Assembly (NCBI GenBank): GCA_905221605.1
Contig: CAJNDS010000702.1
Location: 463,906-527,905 of the forward strand
DNA from: Symbiodinium natans
Taxonomy: Eukaryota; Sar; Dinophyceae; Suessiales; Symbiodiniaceae
Length of the DNA: 64,000 nucleotides
Direction of reading: 5' to 3'
The notes below the pieces were generated by a model. That model saw nothing but the letters and a program-made list of their open reading frames with translations, had not been told where the DNA came from and made no database searches. Made by a program: the position numbers and the translations under genes. The first letter of the stretch is position 1; every line of letters begins with the position of its first letter. This document shows, piece by piece, positions 1-10,600 of the stretch.

Positions 1-669
1 AAGGTCTGGACAAAATGAGCGGTGTTCAGGCTGTTTGGCATTCGGGGTCTGATTGTTGCTGAATTTTGCTTGGGGGTCGGTGTGCGCACCGGATTCACAG
101 AACTTCGGGCGAAATGTTTTGAATGGACCATGACATGGCGTTTCGATGATTGATGTTTCTGTTCGCGCGATACAGGCAGTGCCATGTGAGAGTCCGATTG
201 TTGTCTCCGAATCCTGACGGCTGGTTCCGGGAATCTGCACCAGGCTTCGGGGTCCTGTCAGCTCGTTTGCCCCAAAGGGAAGTTTGCGAACATGTGCGCG
301 GCTGTCAAGTCACTGTAGTATTTTTCCGCGCGAGATGTACTCTCTAATGCACTTGCGGAGGTTGCAGCACTTGGATATGGCACATGACATCTCGCCCGGC
401 CGATACCGAGCCTGACCCGGTTCTCAGGCTTGCGTGTAGGGATGCGCAGCTCTCTCGTGATCAGGACGAGTTTGACTTGCAGGTTAGCAGCAGCTAACGT
501 TCGCACTGGTGAGACTGCATAGGGCTGGTACAGAGCCGTACGTGCGTCGAGACGCATAGGTGTATTGAAAGAAGAGGCCTTACACCTGCAGCTGTCTGGA
601 CTAGGTGACTAATGAGGTACTGGAAATTTGCCGCTCGCCATCCAAGCGCGTGATGCCGACATCTTAAGA
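1..669. other. No gene recognised
   Basis: No convincing coding exon, RNA gene or repeat was seen upstream of the nitrilase gene. Short open frames on both strands have no recognisable domain. Part of this stretch must contain the promoter and 5' untranslated region of the hydrolase gene, but dinoflagellate promoters have no motif that can be placed by eye. Confidence 0.5.
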
Positions 670-1743
670 ATGTCGTTTCAGAGACCCGTGCGCATCAGCT
701 TGTGGCAAGGCGCCCTGGAAGCACCGGAAGTCGCAACCTGGGAATCCCAGCTTCGAAAGCAAGCAGAGGAAGCAAAGGCCAATGGTGCCGATCTTTTGCT
801 GACACCGGAGCTCATGCTTCCTGGCTACGACTTGTTTGGGAAGAATGGCTTCGATCTGGACCCTCGCGGAATCGAATCCGAGATCAGAAAGTGCGCGCAA
901 GCGAATGGACTTGCACTTTGCGTGGGGTATGCTGAAAGCATTGAAGAAACGGAAAGGGCCTCCAACAAAACACATTGGAACACGGCTTTGCTGGTGGATT
1001 GGCAGGGCTCCGTGGTCATGCGGTACAGAAAGCACCACTGCTGGGGCAACGAAGGGAACTTAGGGCTACAAGAGTCCGTGGAGGATCTCGGCGTTGCGAA
1101 GTTGCAGCTGTCGGATGGAGCCCTGATCCGGGTTTCGGTTCTTATCTGCTACGACGTTGAGTATCCGGAAATGGTGAGGATCTTGGCCCTGCAGAAAGTG
1201 GAACTCATCCTCGTACCCACAGCACTTCCCTACACAGAGCCCAACGTCAGCACAAAGATCATCCCAGCCACTGCCATGCAGAATCGCCTCTTCATCGCCT
1301 ACTGCAACCTTCCGTGCCTGCCTCGTGTGAGCGGCGAGTATTTTGCAGGCCACTCCTGCGTGGCGGGGCCTGATGGCAACCATTGGGCTGGGCCAATGGG
1401 ATGGAGCGACGAAGCCCGGGCACGCAACTTTTTAACATTATGTTGGAATGAAGAGAAACACTATAGGAGCACTTAGCACGCACCATGGGTGCACAGTCCT
1501 GATTTCGTGTGTGTGTTACCAGAAAGTGAAACTTTGAACAAAAGTGACAAGTTAATGCCAGCAGATGCCGCCACCGAGGAGGGGTTGCTGCACTGCACTG
1601 TCGGATGGACAGAGAAACTCGCCCTTCTTGCCCGTGAGACGCCGTATCTTTGCGACCGCAAGCCGAAGTTCTACGCTAGCCAAGGCCTTTGCCAGCCAAG
1701 TGTTGACAAGAAGCCTGCCTCTTACGACGACTTCTACAACTAG
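670..1743 (+). CDS. Carbon-nitrogen hydrolase (nitrilase superfamily), two exons
   Basis: This gene encodes an enzyme of the nitrilase/amidase superfamily, which hydrolyses non-peptide C-N bonds with a Glu-Lys-Cys triad. All three sites are visible: Glu in TPELMLPGYD, Lys in YRKHHCWGNE and Cys in LICYDVEYPE. The first exon starts at the ATG at 670 (MSFQRPVRISLWQ); the frame is open a little upstream without another ATG. It runs through GHSCVAGPDG to about 1410-1430. Reading on gives a stop at 1474-1476 and lacks the family C-terminus. That C-terminus lies downstream in another frame at about 1558-1743 (EEGLLHCTVGW, then PYLCDRKPKFYASQG, ending YDDFYN), so an intron of roughly 130-150 bases is inferred. 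The acceptor is probably the AG at about 1556; the donor is not resolved. Total length of about 320 residues fits the family. Substrate cannot be told; carbamoylputrescine amidase-like or aliphatic amidase-like enzymes are possible. Confidence 0.85.
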
Positions 1744-2180
1744 GTCTTTGTCATAGTTGGGGAACATTTTGCTTTTTTAAGGGTACTTAAACCCAATAAG
1801 GAAAAAAGAATTAAATTTTCAACATTATCCCAACCATGAACTAGAGGTCGGCCAGGTCAGGCACCGCTGTGGCGCCGTGGCATCTTGCAAAGACCTTCCA
1901 CCCACAGCGTCTGCCAGAGAATAAGGAGTGCGAAAGGGAGTTCTCTTACTTGTAAAGGCTGGTGCAACCCAGTCCAGTCAGCAGGCTGATGGAGTGCTGA
2001 AGATGTTGCTGTAGCTGGATCCAGAAGCTAGAAGCGACACATGTCCTACAGCATGTAACAATGGCTGCTGCAGATTGGGTGCAAAGCTTGGATGCGAACT
2101 CACAAGGAACAGCATCCTGGAGCGCCCAAAATCCACAGACAGCAGAGTCGTTAGGATCAAGAGCCGATTTCGTCAGAGCC
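1744..2180. other. Intergenic, no feature recognised
   Basis: This stretch lies between the hydrolase stop and the metacaspase start. It includes a short A/T-rich tract just after the stop. No coding exon, tandem repeat or RNA gene was seen. Confidence 0.5.
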
Positions 2181-5062
2181 ATGGGTAACGCAGGCTGCTG
2201 TTCACGCGGCGAGGAGAAGCCTGTCTTTGAGGCCGTGTCAGCGAGTTCAAGCGGCCGAAAGAAACTTACTTGGCCAAGAATTGAACTTTAAACTTTTTGG
2301 GTTTCCTTATTTAGCAGGAACCATTTTAGATTTTAACATTTTCCCCTTGGTTATTGGAGAAGTAAGGAAAGCTCTGCTAGTCGGCATCAACTACCGCAAC
2401 ACGGGCTCGGAGCTGCGTGGATGCATCAACGACGTGAACAACATGCAGGCTCGTATTTGCCGAGACTACAGAGAGAACCTACAGATCTAACATCCAACAG
2501 TAAGCGATTGTGTATGAAGTGCTGCGTAGGAGGTTGCAGATGATCTAAGAGCGACAGCGTTGAGAAACGATTGTTTGACGCGCCTAGAAACCTTTCATGA
2601 GCACGAGGAAATCCTGGTGAAGCAATACGGCTTCCGGCTCGAGGACATCCTCATGATCAGCGAGGATGCAACATCCGGGTTGAGAAATTTCGGGATTCCC
2701 TACCTCTGCCGATGCCCAACGACTGGGTTCAGGTGAGAACATGCTTTTCATATCTAGAACATAACTTCCTATACAAGGACTACAGCACACTGGACCACAA
2801 ACGATGGCAAAAGCAGTTTGCGGAACTGATGTTAATTTTGCCTTGTCCCCTGGAGAGTGTCATTTTTTGTGCTGCGCGCCCTGCAACCTGTAGGAACAGG
2901 AGCAATTGGTATGCTCATTGACTCATGCTGAGTCACATATTGTTGCTCCTCTGAAAGGTTCTTCGTGAGAAGAACTGACTAAAGCTTCCACTCCAACCTC
3001 CGGTTAATATACAACCAGTACAGACATGACCGACTAGATTTTGGTAACTAGTGTTGTCTCAGATGTGCATGTTTTATGTTGTGCATCTAAGATGCTGATC
3101 TAAATTCTTGGATTTACGCGACATGTTCAAGAATTGAAGCACGTGTGAGGATCAAGAGAGGAGCCGATGGCCCTTCAAGAAGGTGATTCTCGAGGGCATG
3201 GACTGGCTCTACCAGGACGAAGAAGGGGTTTAGAGTTCAGGGTTCTGGGTTCAGGGTTCAGTCAGTGTTTAGGGTTTAGGGTTTAGGGTTTAGAGTTTAG
3301 GTATATAAGGGTTTAGGGTTTTGGGCTATGGAGCACTTGCCAGGACGCAAGAAGTGGGGACATGTTGGTGTTCCACTACAGCGGTCATGGCTCGCAGTAT
3401 TCTGCGGATGACAAGAGCATGCCGTCGGACTGCATCTGCCCGTTGGACCTGATAATTGACAGGAAGTGGCCAGAGTCTGTAATCTTAGACACTGAGATTC
3501 ACAAGAAGCTCTACGACCCTTTGCCGTCGGGGTGCAAAGCGGTCTGCATCTTTGACTGCTGCCACTCTGCCACCGTGGCCAACCTTTGCGAGACGATGGT
3601 CGTGAAGGAGGGGCCCATTACTGCGTCCAAGAAGGAGAAGTTGATCAAGGAGCTCCCTAAACCCTAAACCCTAAACCCTAAACCCTAAACCCTAAACCCT
3701 AAACCCTAAACCCTAAACCCTAAACCCTAAACCCTAAACCCTAAACCCTAAACCCTAAACCCTAAACCCTAAACCCTAAACCCTAAACCCTAAACCCTAA
3801 ACCCTACTTGAAGGAGCTCACTCGGCAGAAGGATGCGATCGCGGCAACGGTGCGCTTCTACCGTGAGGTCAACTCTGGCAAACTGGACATTAAGAAGAAG
3901 AGCCGGGAAGAGATGATACAACTCTTGCAGAAGCATGAGTTCCCAAAGAGGGGACCGTACGGACCCTACTCCGATCCTGCGACCGCCAACTACAACTACC
4001 TAATGAGCATTTCCATCTCCGCACTTTTCAAGGACATTGGGTTAAAGGTTCACACCCCACCCCCCCCCCATCCAAAAAAAACAAAAAAAAACATCCCTAA
4101 GCCGCCAAAGCCCCAATAGCCTAAACCCCCTAAACCTTAAACTCTAAAAACCCCAACCCCATCCGAAGTGCACACGGTCGCAAGCTTTGAAGGACTCCGT
4201 ACAGAATGCGGAGGCGCGCCTCGAAGCGAAGGCAAAAGCGCTGGCACACATGCAAAGTCTGCAGCCCGGGGAAGGTGCCGAGATCTACATCGGAAACCTT
4301 GAGCCTGGCTCCTCACTTAGGATTTGGGTTTAGGGTTCAGGGTTTAGGGTTGATAAGGCCTGCTAGGGTTTAATGCTAGTACTTGCATGGTCCCTGAAGA
4401 ATATGGTCCCTTAACTTGCTGTTCAGGGCGGGCCCTTGGGTTTTGTACGGGTGCATGAGGCATCAGGTTTCCTGTATGGGCCGTTGTAACACGAAGATAG
4501 TGGCCTCAGTCGAGCGTGTTGTGGAGGTGGTTTGTGTGTCACGTTAGGAGCCGTGGCACAGGTTTCTACGGACCCTGGTGACCTTTAGCCGTCTTAACTT
4601 TACTCGGATAGTTTGAGCCTCGGATCCCAGGAGCAGGATGAGCAGACCGCCTTCAAACGCCACAAGCGCGATCCCGAGAAGGAGGTACGTTTGCGATTTC
4701 TCCCGCAGCCGGGAAGGGAGCATGATGAGGCCCAGAGATCCTTGGGCAACTTGGGCACCGGCCTCCACGACATCCTCAAGCAGCCGAAGTACAAAGATCA
4801 TCAGCTTTGGGTCTTCTCAGGCTGCCAGGATGTGGAGACCAGCGAAGATGCCCACGTCGAGGGCATCTACCAGGGCGCCTTCACATGGGCTCTTAGCAAG
4901 GCACTGAAGTCTGATTGCTTCCGGGAGAGCTACAGCAAGTTGCTGATCCAGATCAAGACTTACCTTGAGAGCGGAGGCTTCAAGCAAGTCCCTGCCTTGT
5001 CCACTACACACAAGATGTATTTGGACTTTGGCTTCTTGGGGAGGCCTACGACGGCCGAATGA
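2181..5062 (+). CDS. Metacaspase (caspase-like cysteine protease), multi-exon
   Basis: Metacaspases are C14-family proteases cleaving after Arg/Lys. The start at 2181 gives MGNAGCCSRGEEK, a good N-myristoylation signal with adjacent Cys that could be palmitoylated, so membrane attachment is inferred. Core exons read in order: VRKALLVGINY...GCINDVNNMQ (2360-2448), EILVKQYGFRLEDILMISED (from 2608), PFKKVILEGMDWLYQ (to 3215), DARSGDMLVFHYSGHGSQ with the catalytic His through FDCCHSA with the catalytic Cys (3344-3649), ELTRQKDAIAATVRFYREV (3814-4047), a charged exon from 4169, and the p10-like end LWVFSGCQDVETSEDA with a stop at 5060-5062. Junctions 3215/3344, 3649/3814 and 4047/4169 keep frame exactly; the others are approximate. 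Both catalytic residues are present and no stop interrupts the joined exons. Several introns carry telomere-type repeats. It may be a type I enzyme without a prodomain zinc finger. Confidence 0.88.
3216..3343 (+). repeat. GA-AG intron built on TTTAGGG repeats
   Basis: This 128-base intron of the metacaspase starts GACGAAGAAGGGG, and the downstream exon starts GACGCAAGAAGTGGGG, so the two borders are a near-perfect direct repeat. The body is degenerate TTTAGGG repeats. Removing it joins ...DWLYQ to DARSGDMLVFHYSGHG in phase 0, as the protease family requires. Confidence 0.8.
3650..3813 (+). repeat. GA-AG intron of pure CCCTAAA repeats with 9-base direct repeats
   Basis: About twenty CCCTAAA units in the opposite orientation to the previous intron fill almost the whole 164 bases. 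AAGGAGCTC occurs at both borders (3647-3655 and 3811-3819). Removing 3650-3813 joins ...KEKLIK to ELTRQKD in phase 0. The telomere tract is the only sequence between the duplicated bases apart from a few nucleotides, as expected for an insertion that duplicated its target. Confidence 0.85.
4048..4168 (+). repeat. GT-AG intron with C-tract and degenerate CCTAAAC repeats
   Basis: This intron of the metacaspase starts GTTCACACC, and the next exon starts TGCACACGG after AAG; the border similarity is weaker than in the two upstream introns. The body has a run of C, an A-rich tract and several imperfect CCTAAAC units. Splicing gives ...FKDIGLK joined to CTRSQALKD in phase 0. A further degenerate TTTAGGG patch lies at 4319-4350, in the following intron. 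Confidence 0.6.
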
Positions 5063-7103
5063 ATGATGGATCGCGGATCCAAGCATCCATCTTGGATTCA
5101 GATGGCTTCGGAGCCACCACACGGTGAAGTGCGGCAAGTCTTGGAAGAAGTGTCCCTCTAAGAGGGTGCCGCGTTTCACAAGAGGTTAGGTTGGCAACAC
5201 ATGCAAAAGGCTCTGAAACCAAGAGATCCTGTGCAAGCATTTTCGAGTGTTTGGCTCCTCGCTTGGAGGCTGCTTGTGTTGATGGTCCGGCTCCAGCTTT
5301 TTAGCATGTTGTTTAGGTTTTCGCGCCCCCCCCCCCCCCCCCCCAAACCCATCAAACACGCCGCCAAGGCCGATCGGCAAGTTACGTTTGTTGCATTGCT
5401 ATTGTTTCCGGTTGTGCAACGCCGCAGAGTCACGACAAAAGCACAAGCCACGTGGGGAAGATTGGATGTTGCACAGACGCATCACATAGCGCTGCTTAGC
5501 TTGCTGTGTCGAAGCTGATGGACCAGCTCCGGGAATGCTTGATTTGCGGAACGTCTTCATCTCAGTTGCGATGCCAAGGTCGCAGCCACGTACCCTAACC
5601 TAGAGCGGCCATGCTTCCTTGTTCGACCATCTTGGAACGAAGCTGTAGCTTCCCTTTGGCTAAGGCGAAAGCACAAAAGCCATCTCGATCCCGACAGTCT
5701 GCTGTGGTATTGCGAGGACAGGGGTGAGGGGAGATGTTCAACTAGTGCAACAACCGCACATGACGCACAGGGTATCAGTGGAACAGGTCCTTGTTATATA
5801 TGGCAGCAGGAAATGCGCGCCGTGTTCCCATGACAAGCTTGTTGTAAAATTCGGATCTCGAGCCTGAGCTCAAAAACAGTCCAACTGGGGTTAGCTGTGC
5901 GCGTGCATGTGCGCCTATCCGCGCGTCGCATCCAGTTCGTCTGAGACGATATCGGGTGGGCTGTTGGCGTCGTAGATGATTCAATCCATGCTCGGGCAAG
6001 GAGCGGCCTGGAAATCGGCATGGCGCCGGGGTTTGAAGCCAGAACTAGTCCTCGATAAGCAAGCCTAAGCCCGGGCGCGGGGGTCAGCTATTGCACGAAA
6101 CCACCTTGGACCTTCTGAGAGCGTGAGTCTATATAAGTCTAAGCAACAAAATTCAGCACCCTTCAAACAAATGCGCGGCGAGGTGCCCCGAAGCTGCAAG
6201 CTCTAAAGGCCCTAAAAACCCAAAGGCACAAATCCTGTAAGCCCCAATAAGGCCCAATCCTCAAAGCTTAGGGCGCGGTAGGGAAGTTATTTCAATTGCT
6301 TTTGGAAGTCATGTTTTAATGCCCGTTATCCTTTTTTGATGCGGCGCATCATCGCCGCGAACTTCCTATATCACTACCCACAATGGGGAACCCGCTCATC
6401 GATTATCCTGCCGAGAGCGAATGCATATGGAGGACGACGCGTCGTAGACCCTTCCAGGAAATGGAGAGCCTTCACGCTTCCGCCCCAAAAGAGGGTCCAT
6501 ATTTGGGCCCAATACCCCAAACTTGCTCACCCTAATCCTAAACCTTGAGCCTTAAGCCCTCAACCTGAAATCCTAAAGCGCAAGTCCATATAAATCCTAT
6601 CACCTCAACCATACACCGCAACCAGAGTCTGCAACTGAAACCAGGTGCAGCCTCCTGCGAAAATCCACACAGCCGGCTCGTAGGCTTCAGGGCTGAGGGC
6701 TTCGGGTTGAGGGGTTTAGGGGTTTAGGGTTTAGGGTTTAGGGTTTAGGGTTTAGGGTTTGGGGTTTAGGGTTTAGGGGTATCTTTACAGTTCAGGGCTT
6801 GAGGACCTTGCCGTTTTTGGGGTTTCGAGCTGTAGGGTCGGAAGCTTGTTTGGAATTGGGTCGTTTTACGGCAAAGACTTTGCCGTCGGGCTGTGGGGCT
6901 CGGCTCGTCAGGCATCAGAGCTTCAGGGCTTTAGCGTTTAGAGCTTTCGGGTCGTTTTGAGGGTTCGGAGCTTGAGCTTTAGGGGTTTACAAGGCGTACT
7001 GGCTTTTTAGACCTAACATGAAGCTCCAAGACTGAAGCTTGCCCTCATCCAGTTTGGAAGCGCTACAGCAGGCATCCGAACTCAATGTGAACTTGTTGCT
7101 GTC
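5063..7103. other. Intergenic with C homopolymer and telomere-type patch
   Basis: No reliable gene was seen in these 2 kb. Features visible are a run of 19 C at 5326-5344, many scattered degenerate copies of CCTAAA/TTAGGG-like words (for example 6180-6260 and 6530-6620), and a block of TTTAGGG repeats at 6711-6780. Short frames such as 6336-6548 have no recognisable domain. Confidence 0.5.
6711..6780 (+). repeat. Interstitial TTTAGGG repeat block
   Basis: About nine units of TTTAGGG with one GGGG variant at each end. It lies in non-coding DNA, grading into degenerate related words on its right side. Confidence 0.85.
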
Positions 7104-7111
7104 TTGCGCAG

Positions 7112-7501
7112 ATGGCAAGCATCAAAGATGACAAGCCAGTGCCACGACTCTTGCAAGTTCCAAGACCCGGTCTATACGCAGAGCAGAAAGAATCGATCCG
7201 TACCGGTGTGCCCTGTTTTCCAAGACGCCTACGTAGATTGTTGCCCTCAGCTTCGGACTACACTGCAAACGACAGGTGTGTGCTTTGCAGAATGCCAAGC
7301 ACGTTTTTGTCCGCAGCCTGCCGGCCCGTATTGCGAACAGCTCCGACGGACTCACAGCAGAATGAACCTGGACGGCGTCAGCCCGGCTGCTTGGCAAGAC
7401 TTGCTGCACCTTGTTCATGTACCAAACGGCTGTTTCTCTGCCTAACATCGCCCGCCACCTATCATAGCGGCAAGATGCTTGTCATAGCTAGAAGATGTTA
7501 A
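7112..7501 (+). CDS. Doubtful small ORF, hypothetical
   Basis: An ATG-started frame of 129 codons preceded by a possible splice acceptor (CGCAG just before the ATG). The overlapping frame from 7104 is open for 113 codons and is Cys-rich, with pairs such as CHDSC, DCC and CFAEC. Neither resembles a family I know. Either could be an exon of a gene that continues into the zinc-finger gene downstream, or chance. Confidence 0.15.
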   Translation: MASIKDDKPVPRLLQVPRPGLYAEQKESIRTGVPCFPRRLRRLLPSASDYTANDRCVLCRMPSTFLSAACRPVLRTAPTDSQQNEPGRRQPGCLARLAAPCSCTKRLFLCLTSPATYHSGKMLVIARRC

Positions 7502-7629
7502 TTACAAGCATACCACCATGCCATAGCGTTATGTCTCCTTATTACAGCTTGGTAAGGTAATGTGAGTTTTAGCGTATTGACGGACTTTGACGGAGGGCTT
7601 GGCAAGTTGTCTGAGTGGGGCTGACGCAG

Positions 7630-10600
7630 GCGGCACGTGTTGTTCGAGAGGTGGTATGCGACTTGCAAGGGTCTTAGTCTTAGGGTGCGACTTGGACTGG
7701 GTTCAGATGGTCATCGGTGCACAGTACACACACGAGGTTGTTGATCCATGGGCGGATGGGTCAGATCCTTGGAGCGACAGCTTACGGGCGAGCCAAAGGG
7801 TTCCTCGAGGGCCGAACAAGATGATGCAGCGCGGAGAGAGCCACGGCATCAGCGCTCGAGAGGGTCGGCCTGGGGAAGAACAGGAACGGTTGGCAGAGGT
7901 GGAGAGGGCCCGAAACAAACACCTTGTCAGCTTGTAGACGGTCGGCTGAGATGTCTCGTAGTGTCGTGTAGCTTTGAGAGGCAATCTTCATCCATTTTGC
8001 AGGCCGCAGCAGATCCCGCACGCCTTCTAAATGCAGTGCACGATGCTGATCCATGGGCAGATGGAGCAGATCCATGGAGCGACAGCTTGCGGGCGTGCAG
8101 GAATCCGCACACGGCGAGCCCGTCACATCAGCAAGGCCACGGCGCAGGGGCGAAGAGGGACGCCGTCGAAGAGGCCAGATGCGGTGAGAGATGGCTCTCT
8201 GATGCTCTCTGTGTTTCCGAGCCCGTTTTTTCTTGGTGTATTGTTTCCGAGTAGAGTGACTCAGAAAGTGCGGCTCTGAAGCCCGAGGCGACGTCGAAGG
8301 ACCAGTTGTGCCGCTTCTTCACGTTGAAGGGCTTCTGTGCCAAGGGCAGAGACTGCGCGTACGCGCACGGGGAGGAGGAGCAGATCCAGGATGCGAATGC
8401 CCAGGCGAGACGAGAAGAGGAAGAAATTGATCCCCAACCCTCAAGCCTAAACCCTAAACCCATCTCAGCCGTGGTTTAGGCTTGGCAGCTTGCAGCAGGC
8501 CTCGGCTACGTACAAGTTGAGCTTGTGCCGCTTCTTTACAGTGGACGGCTTCTGCGCCCGAGGCGGAATACATAGTCGGCTAGTGAACCCTAAACCCTAA
8601 ACCCTAAACCCTAAACCCCAAACCCTAAACCCTAAACCCTAAACCCTAATATTCCCTCAATGCGGGGCTCCGAGGTTGAGTAGCCTTTGCCTAGAGGGGC
8701 ACCTCGGACACCCATACCTCAGCTGGGTTTAGGGTTTAGGGTTTAGGGTTTAGGGTTTAGGGTTTAGGGTTTAGGGTTGTAGGCTCGTCAGAGTCTTTTG
8801 AGATACGTGAGCCTTCGCATGAGGCCGCTTCTGCAGCTTTGCGCATGGAGATGACGACCTACGGCAGCACGGGCAGGACCCGCGCCGGAAAAACTTCACA
8901 GAATTTTTTCCGCCATCACGTCATGTTTCGAGAAGGTTTCTTTAGCAGCCAGTACCCAGGCCGAAGTGTATGGACCTACGCTTGGAGCACGAGGAAGCCC
9001 CCAGGATCCCTGAAAAAGGTGCCCCCACCCATCTTTCAGTCCTGTCGGCGGCTGTCGCATCGCAGGCCCTAGCGTGCAAGACCAACTTCTGCCACACGTT
9101 CATGCGTGACTTTGCTGCTCTGTGGCTTACTTCTTCTATTACTGTGGCCCAACGCAGCCCAACCCAAAACCCGGAATTGAGCTCAACTTGAGGTGAGGGC
9201 TTCTGCGCCAAGGGTCGGAATTGCAGCTTCGCCCATGGCCCAGAAGATCTTGGGGCCCAGGAGCTTCATTGCTCAGCCGTTGTTGTTGAAGCGCGTTGGG
9301 ACATGAGTGAAGCTGGGCTTAAAATATAGGCCGGTTGGACATGCAGCCAAGTCAAATGACTGTCCTCGGTCCCCAAACTCCAAGAAAGTTTTACCCAACC
9401 CTGGGCCAGCACACACCATGTACCGTTTCACTGGGAATCAGGTAGCAGGTGGCGGTTGAGGGCCGAGGGCCTTCTGATTGGGTGATCCTCACAGGGGAGT
9501 CACATCTTGGAGTCTGGAAGCCAGCTTTGTTATCCAACGCGGGACGGACATGCAGAAAAGATATGACAAGATTGTAAACGTACGTGTGCGTGTGCGCATA
9601 TGTGTGTGAATGCCGGTGTTTATATGCGCCTTTGTCCCGCGAATAGGAGGCGCTGAAGTACAAGACCAGCCTCTGCCAGCGCCACTTCCAGGTCGGACTG
9701 CAAGCTGTGGTCCTTTCAAAACACGTGCAGCAGGCATGCGAACTTGAGAGGGAGGATTTCGGACTTGAAGTGATGATGTTCCTGGCCCGACATGCTTCAG
9801 GATGGTTTCTGCAGCCTCGGGCCCTTCTGCAAGTTCGCCCACAGCGAAGAGGAGCAGCGTGAGGACGTGACCGACCAGGCAAGCTGTTCATGAGTCATTC
9901 ATTGAGCCAAAGCTGGGGGTGCTGGGCGTTTCCGAGTTCAAAGGCTCACAATCCAAAACCCAAAGGGTCCCAAGTACCTATATGGGGGACACTTACCCAA
10001 ACCATAGTAGTAAGACCAATTATAGAATCCCTGCCTTCTACTATGAGGGCATTTAGGAATTTTTGGGGAAAGGACTTGAGACTTCCGGATGCCTCTGCCC
10101 AGGCTGTGCCACTGAAGTCCCTTCCATGCCATCGCTACAGCCAGGGCTTCTGTGCCAAGGGCCGGTTCTGCCGCTTCTCCCATGACAAGGAGGGGGTGCA
10201 GCTTAGGCTGCAAGAAATGCACTGGTCACGGCATGTGGGGGCCCTTGGGTTTGCTACCCCCTGTAACCCTCTAAGCCAAACTGTATGGTCATCAGACGTG
10301 ATTTCTGCCCGTGCACACAGACCCGTTATAACCACGAAACCATCATGTCCGTCAACCAGTCCTGTCTGCCCTGTGGCCAGAAGAGAAGGGTTTAATGGCT
10401 TGTGTTTGTGTGTGTGTCTCGCCTGGACAGCTGAGCGGCGGTTTGTTGCTATGCTTAGATGCTGAAAGTGACACGCGGGAAGCGGGGCGCGAAAATGCGG
10501 ACAAGTGGGGCCAGGCTCTTTTTGCCTTCTGATGTCGGGATGGGCGTGCCCTGCATCGCCTTGTGTCGAGCATAGGACTCTCAACAATCACGGACACGGT

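Noticed and set aside
258-557. Minus-strand 99-codon frame
   Set aside because: No recognisable domain and no support from neighbouring features; likely chance.
3650-3813. CRISPR array
   Set aside because: Seven-base tandem units without spacers, in a eukaryotic gene; no CRISPR structure anywhere in the window.
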